Below are positions 61,501 through 64,000 of a stretch of DNA of 64,000 nt, one piece after another. This DNA is from Christensenella sp. UBA7703 (lineage in GTDB: Bacteria; Bacillota; Clostridia; Christensenellales; CAG-138), in assembly GCA_002482505.1 (NCBI GenBank), contig DLGD01000037.1, positions 78,929 through 142,928 on the forward strand, written 5' to 3'. Every line of letters begins with the position of its first letter. The first letter of the stretch is position 1. The notes under the pieces were generated by a model, which saw only the letters and a program-made list of their open reading frames with translations, had not been told where the DNA came from and searched no databases. The position numbers were made by a program, and so were the translations under genes.

Positions 61501-62295
61501 CCGCGCATTCTGATTCCCGTGTTTCCGGGCACCAATTGCGAATATGAGTCCGCCCGCGCTGTGGAGCGCGCGGGTGCGATTGCGGATGTGCTGGTGCTGC
61601 AAACCGCGTCGGCAGACGCGATTGGCGAATCGCTTCGTTCGTTTGAGCAGAAACTCAACCGTTCGCAGGCGCTGTTTCTACCCGGTGGCTTTTCCAACGG
61701 GGACGAGCCGGACGGCTCCGGGAAGTTCATCACCGCATTTTTGCGAAACCCGATTGCGGGCGATGCGCTCATGCGGCTCATCGACGTGCGGGACGGCCTC
61801 ATCCTCGGCATCTGCAACGGGTTTCAGGCGCTCATCAAACTCGGGCTCGTGCCATACGGCAAAATCATAGAACCATCCGCCGCGCAACCGACGCTGACGT
61901 TCAACCGGATCGGGCGGCATCAGTCCCGCATCGTGCGCACGCGGATCACATCCGACCGTTCGCCGTGGCTGATGTTGGCCGGCGCGGGAAACATCTATTC
62001 CATGCCGGTTTCGCATGGCGAAGGGCGCTTTCTTTGCGGAGAAGCACTGCTAGGCGACCTCGCCCGGCGCGGGCAGATTGCCGCGCAATATGTCGATGAA
62101 GGCGGCAATCCCACGATGGACGTTCGCTTCAACCCCAACGGTTCACTCGCGGCGGTGGAAGCGATCACCTCGCCGGACGGGCGCGTATTGGGCAAGATGG
62201 GGCATAGCGAGCGCATCGGCGCCGGGCTGCATCAAAACGTGCCAGGAGACTATGACATGCATTTGTTTGAATCGGCTGTGTTGTATTTCTCATAA
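58600..62295 (+). CDS. purL: Phosphoribosylformylglycinamidine synthase, large single-chain form
   Basis: Converts FGAR to FGAM using ATP and glutamine. 1231 residues in one chain, with linker, two AIRS-like halves (FKNETHNHPTEIEPFGGAATC; FDFG-type second half around QLDFGVAAIGGKDSMSG) and a C-terminal amidotransferase. The triad is Cys1072 in LGICNGFQ with His1202/Glu1204 in MGHSER. Its length, with shortened N-terminal domain compared with about 1295 in E. coli, matches the clostridial type. ATG 58600 follows GGGGAG; last gene of the operon. Confidence 0.96.
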   Translation: MVHRIYVEKQPQFAQESTAMLADIRNILGILRITGLRILNRYDVEGISDALFAACRYTVFAEPQTDLVYDELPQDADAMFAVEYLPGQFDQRAEACAQCIALLSQQEAPAVRTARVYLLLGKLDEAEREAIRRYIINPVEAREAALEQPETLVLRAEQPEKIPVLNGFRGLDESGLGDLIAQYGLAMDLDDLLCCQSYFQAERRDPTLTELKLLDTYWSDHCRHTTFLTVLDKVAFDDPRAKKTYETYLALREQLGITKPVTLMDLATIGAKWLKTQGKLERLDVSDEINACTVKTTIAVDGKPEDWLVLFKNETHNHPTEIEPFGGAATCIGGAIRDPLSGRAFVYQAMRLSGAADPRTPYGETLPGKLPQRKIVTTAAAGYSSYGNQIGLATGLVDEIYHEGFVAKRMEIGAVVGAAPAQNVRRETPSAGDVVLLLGGKTGRDGCGGATGSSKAHSSDSLSSCGAEVQKGNAPEERKLQRLFRNPKASLLIKRCNDFGAGGVSVAIGELADGVAVDLDRVPVKYEGLDGTELAISESQERMAVVVSPADEAAFLALAEAENLQATRVAVIIAEPRLTMAWQGEWIVDLKRSLLDSNGAQKRTHVYVTAPYMKEHNADEVPFAARYHALVSGLEFCSRRGLSERFDSTVGAYSVLLPFGGARQKTPAQAMAAKLPLLRGETNACTWMAWGYDPLLSEASPYAGGYAAVVASLAKLAAAGAPPEERYLSFQEYFGKPGLDPARWGKPTAALLGALQAQLDFGVAAIGGKDSMSGSFESLDVPPTLISFALGVGTTDTVLSPEFKRAGSHAVLLAPKMRTDGLPEAESMRALLSQVYALIASKRVRVAYALGRGGVAEAVFKMCLGNGLGFRFAEHISQEELFMPRLGAFVLELCGGDVVGTPLGETLGTSVISWHGEEIDLAQLEESYDQTLEDVFPTRTKHAAITTEIPVRHTDNPTKPRAGVLGKPRILIPVFPGTNCEYESARAVERAGAIADVLVLQTASADAIGESLRSFEQKLNRSQALFLPGGFSNGDEPDGSGKFITAFLRNPIAGDALMRLIDVRDGLILGICNGFQALIKLGLVPYGKIIEPSAAQPTLTFNRIGRHQSRIVRTRITSDRSPWLMLAGAGNIYSMPVSHGEGRFLCGEALLGDLARRGQIAAQYVDEGGNPTMDVRFNPNGSLAAVEAITSPDGRVLGKMGHSERIGAGLHQNVPGDYDMHLFESAVLYFS

Positions 62296-62315
62296 TTTCT
62301 GTTATTCACGCAAAG

Positions 62316-62350
62316 AAAAAGGCTCTCCGGATTTTGCGGAGAGTCTTTTT
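62316..62350. terminator. Bidirectional terminator between purL and sigH
   Basis: AAAAAGGCTCTCCG (62316-62329) pairs with CGGAGAGTCTTTTT (62337-62350, one mispair or G-U). T-run on the right and A-run on the left serve both convergent genes. Confidence 0.85.
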
Positions 62351-62361
62351 TCGCTTCGCGA

Positions 62362-62976
62362 TTATTCCATCTCTTTGAGCCGTGCTTCCAGCTTCTTTTT
62401 CACACGCTGGATGGCGTTGTCCACACTCTTGGTCGTGATTTGCAGATGATCCGCAATCTGCTGGTAGGAGTATCCGTAGAGATACAGCCCCAGCGTATCG
62501 CGCTCCAGCTTACTCAGCGAATGCTCAATGCTGTCAGCAACGGCGGCGTAGTTCTCCCGCCCGATGAGCACCTCCTCTGGGTCGCTGATGCGCGTGCTGG
62601 TGAGCACATCGATCAACGGGCGCTCGGTTTCGCCTTCGTAGACCGAGCGGTTGAAGGAGATGTAGGTATTCAGCGGCATGTGTTTTTTGCGTGTTGCCGC
62701 CTTGATGGCGGAGATGATCTGCCGCGTGATACAGAGCTCGGCGAAGCCGCGAAACGAGGTTTGCCGGTCAAACTGATAGTCCACAACCGCCTTGTACAAG
62801 CCGATCATGCCTTCCTGAATGATGTCTTCGCGATCCGCGCCGATGAGAAAATACGTGCGCGCCTTGCTGCGGACGATCTGCTTATAGCGCGCATACAGCG
62901 CCTCTTCTGCGCGCGCGTCGCCCGCGCGGTGCAAAGAGAGCAGATCTTCGTCGCTCAGCGTTTCGTAATTCTTCAT
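62362..62976 (-). CDS. sigH: RNA polymerase sigma factor, SigH (Spo0H) type
   Basis: Sigma-70 family factor of 204 residues. Region 2 reads ARYKQIVRSKARTYFLIGADREDIIQEGMIGLYKAVVDYQ (core-binding and -10 recognition; shown here as overlapping short parts YFLIGADREDIIQEG and MIGLYKAV); region 4 has GYSYQQIADHLQITTKSVDNAI. The YFLIGAD..DIIQEG run and its place after rlmB (32-base gap) match the conserved rlmB-sigH neighbourhood of Bacillus and Clostridia. It directs transition-phase and early sporulation genes; sporulation by this organism is only suggested. Confidence 0.93.
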   Translation of the reverse strand: MKNYETLSDEDLLSLHRAGDARAEEALYARYKQIVRSKARTYFLIGADREDIIQEGMIGLYKAVVDYQFDRQTSFRGFAELCITRQIISAIKAATRKKHMPLNTYISFNRSVYEGETERPLIDVLTSTRISDPEEVLIGRENYAAVADSIEHSLSKLERDTLGLYLYGYSYQQIADHLQITTKSVDNAIQRVKKKLEARLKEME

Positions 62977-63007
62977 TCAACCTCGCTCTGTCAGTATTTG
63001 CGGAGGT

Positions 63008-64000
63008 TTATTCCGCTTTATCCTGACGTTTCTTCTCAAACATGAGAATACCTGCGGCAACGCCCGCGTTGAGGGAGCCGATTTGGCCGTATTGAGGAAT
63101 TGCGACGAGGAAGTCGCATTTTTCCGCAACGAGCTTGCTTAAGCCGTCTCCTTCGCCGCCGATGACCAGTGCCAGCGGGCCGTTGAGACCCTGCTTGGTC
63201 ATGTTCTGTCCCTTCATATCCGCGCCCGCAACCCAGAGCTTTGCGCGCTTGAGTTCGTCTACGGCCGCCGGGATGTTGACCACGCGCGCAATCTTGACGT
63301 GCTCCGTTGCGCCCGCGCTGGCCTTCACTGTCGCCGCCGTGACGGAAGCACTCCTGCGCTTGCCGATGACGACGCCGTGCGCACCCGCGCACTCCGCGCT
63401 GCGGATGATGGAGCCGAGGTTGTGCGGGTCGAGGATGCCGTCGAGCACGATCACAAACGGGTCTTCGTTCTTCTCGCGTGCAACGGCGAGAATGTCCGCA
63501 ACGGTGCAGTATTCCACGCCCGCGGCGTAGGCCACGATGCCCTGATGATTGCCGGGCTTGCCGCCGTGGCCAAAGGGCAGGCAGATTTCGTCCAGATGGC
63601 GCTTGTCCACCTCGCGGATGACAAGCTTTTGCTCGCGAGCGAGGCCGAGGATTTCGCGGAGCGAACCGTCCGGTTCGCCAACGACCTCGATGCGGTCAAT
63701 GCTACGCTCGCTCTTGATGGCTTCCTTGACCGCGTTGCGGCCGAGGATGAGGAGGGGGAGCTCGTCCGGCTCGCCGGCCTCGTTTTCGTCTTCGGTGAGG
63801 CGGTCGCGCAGGCGCATTTCCTCTGCGCGGCGGTCGTCATAGGCGGACGTTTTATTGTAAGGCTTTTTCTCATAGGGACGGTTTCCCTGATAGCCTGTAC
63901 CCTGCGGTTTGTCGCCGAAGTCGCGCTTGCCCTGATAGCCGCCGCCCTGTGGACGATCACCATAGGGCTTTTTGCCTTGATAACCCGTGCCTTGCGGACG
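63008..64000 (-). CDS. rlmB: 23S rRNA 2'-O-ribose methyltransferase RlmB, 5' end beyond the window
   Basis: SpoU/TrmH-family methyltransferase. The substrate-binding domain starts ILGRNAVKEAIKS; the knotted domain has VLDGILDPHNLGSIIRSAECAG, ALVIGGEGDGLSKLV and QIGSLNAGVAAGILMFE. The frame does not begin at the ATG at 63817: it stays open to the window edge, adding at least 61 residues. That part contains three units of about 15 residues (PQGTGYQGKKPYGDR, PQGGGYQGKRDFGDK, PQGTGYQGNRPYEKK), a basic, disordered, Gly/Tyr/Gln-rich extension. Position before sigH is conserved in Firmicutes. Start codon not in window. Confidence 0.93.
   Translation of the reverse strand, partial: RPQGTGYQGKKPYGDRPQGGGYQGKRDFGDKPQGTGYQGNRPYEKKPYNKTSAYDDRRAEEMRLRDRLTEDENEAGEPDELPLLILGRNAVKEAIKSERSIDRIEVVGEPDGSLREILGLAREQKLVIREVDKRHLDEICLPFGHGGKPGNHQGIVAYAAGVEYCTVADILAVAREKNEDPFVIVLDGILDPHNLGSIIRSAECAGAHGVVIGKRRSASVTAATVKASAGATEHVKIARVVNIPAAVDELKRAKLWVAGADMKGQNMTKQGLNGPLALVIGGEGDGLSKLVAEKCDFLVAIPQYGQIGSLNAGVAAGILMFEKKRQDKAE

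Overview
The window is GC-rich bacterial DNA, roughly 58-60% by eye. Strong AAGGAGG ribosome binding sites, sigma-A-like promoters, a sporulation-type sigma-H gene beside rlmB, and a diaminopimelate epimerase point to a Gram-positive member of the Clostridia (Bacillota). The many sugar importers, MocA-type dehydrogenases and glycan-processing enzymes suggest an anaerobic gut or ruminant carbohydrate scavenger, possibly of the Christensenellales/Oscillospirales type. No rRNA, tRNA, CRISPR array, phage gene or transposase was seen.

Layout. 383-5216: complete four-gene sugar ABC importer of the ytfQ-ytfR-ytfT-yjfF (galactofuranose/ribose) type. 5424-10600: carA, then a 1348-residue ORF in which full-length CarB continues in frame into full-length DapF; this fusion is the most unusual gene here. 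10809-14962 (minus): MarR repressor plus heterodimeric ABC exporter, with matching candidate operators before each. 15113-17510 (minus): small helix-turn-helix protein and a membrane Ser/Thr kinase with an external leucine-rich repeat domain. 17918-25407: NahK-like amino-sugar kinase, AraC regulator and YhcH protein (plus); sialidase-like, glycosidase-like and SGNH sialate-esterase-like enzymes (minus), all apparently cytoplasmic. 25644-29540 (minus): Lpl-type oligosaccharide importer without its own ATPase.

29896-38601 (plus): a tight catabolic operon of two MocA dehydrogenases, FGGY kinase, fucose/arabinose-isomerase-like protein, class III aminotransferase and BNR-repeat enzyme. It faces an HpaI-type aldolase and PfkB kinase (minus, 38666-40469), followed by a LacI repressor, a YesL-like membrane protein and an AraC regulator. 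TATTAGTTA-type sites recur at the three promoters of this region, suggesting one regulon. 43998-50048: second catabolic operon with DegT aminotransferase, N-acetylneuraminate-lyase/DapA-family aldolase, aldo/keto reductase, AAC(3)-family acetyltransferase, D-2-hydroxyacid dehydrogenase and EamA transporter; a GntR gene with its own operator follows. The substrates of both operons cannot be read from the sequence, but transaminases next to sugar dehydrogenases and aldolases suggest amino-sugar or amino-cyclitol breakdown.

51062-62295 is a compact purine operon (purE-C-F-M-N, purO-like IMP cyclohydrolase, stand-alone AICAR transformylase, purD, purL), in which the usual bifunctional PurH is replaced by two separate proteins. 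62362-64000 (minus) carries sigH and rlmB; the rlmB reading frame runs off the window through a Gly/Tyr/Gln-rich repeated extension. Two intergenic spaces between convergent genes (10609-10791 and 42778-42842) share a terminator-plus-palindrome module that looks like a dispersed non-coding repeat.
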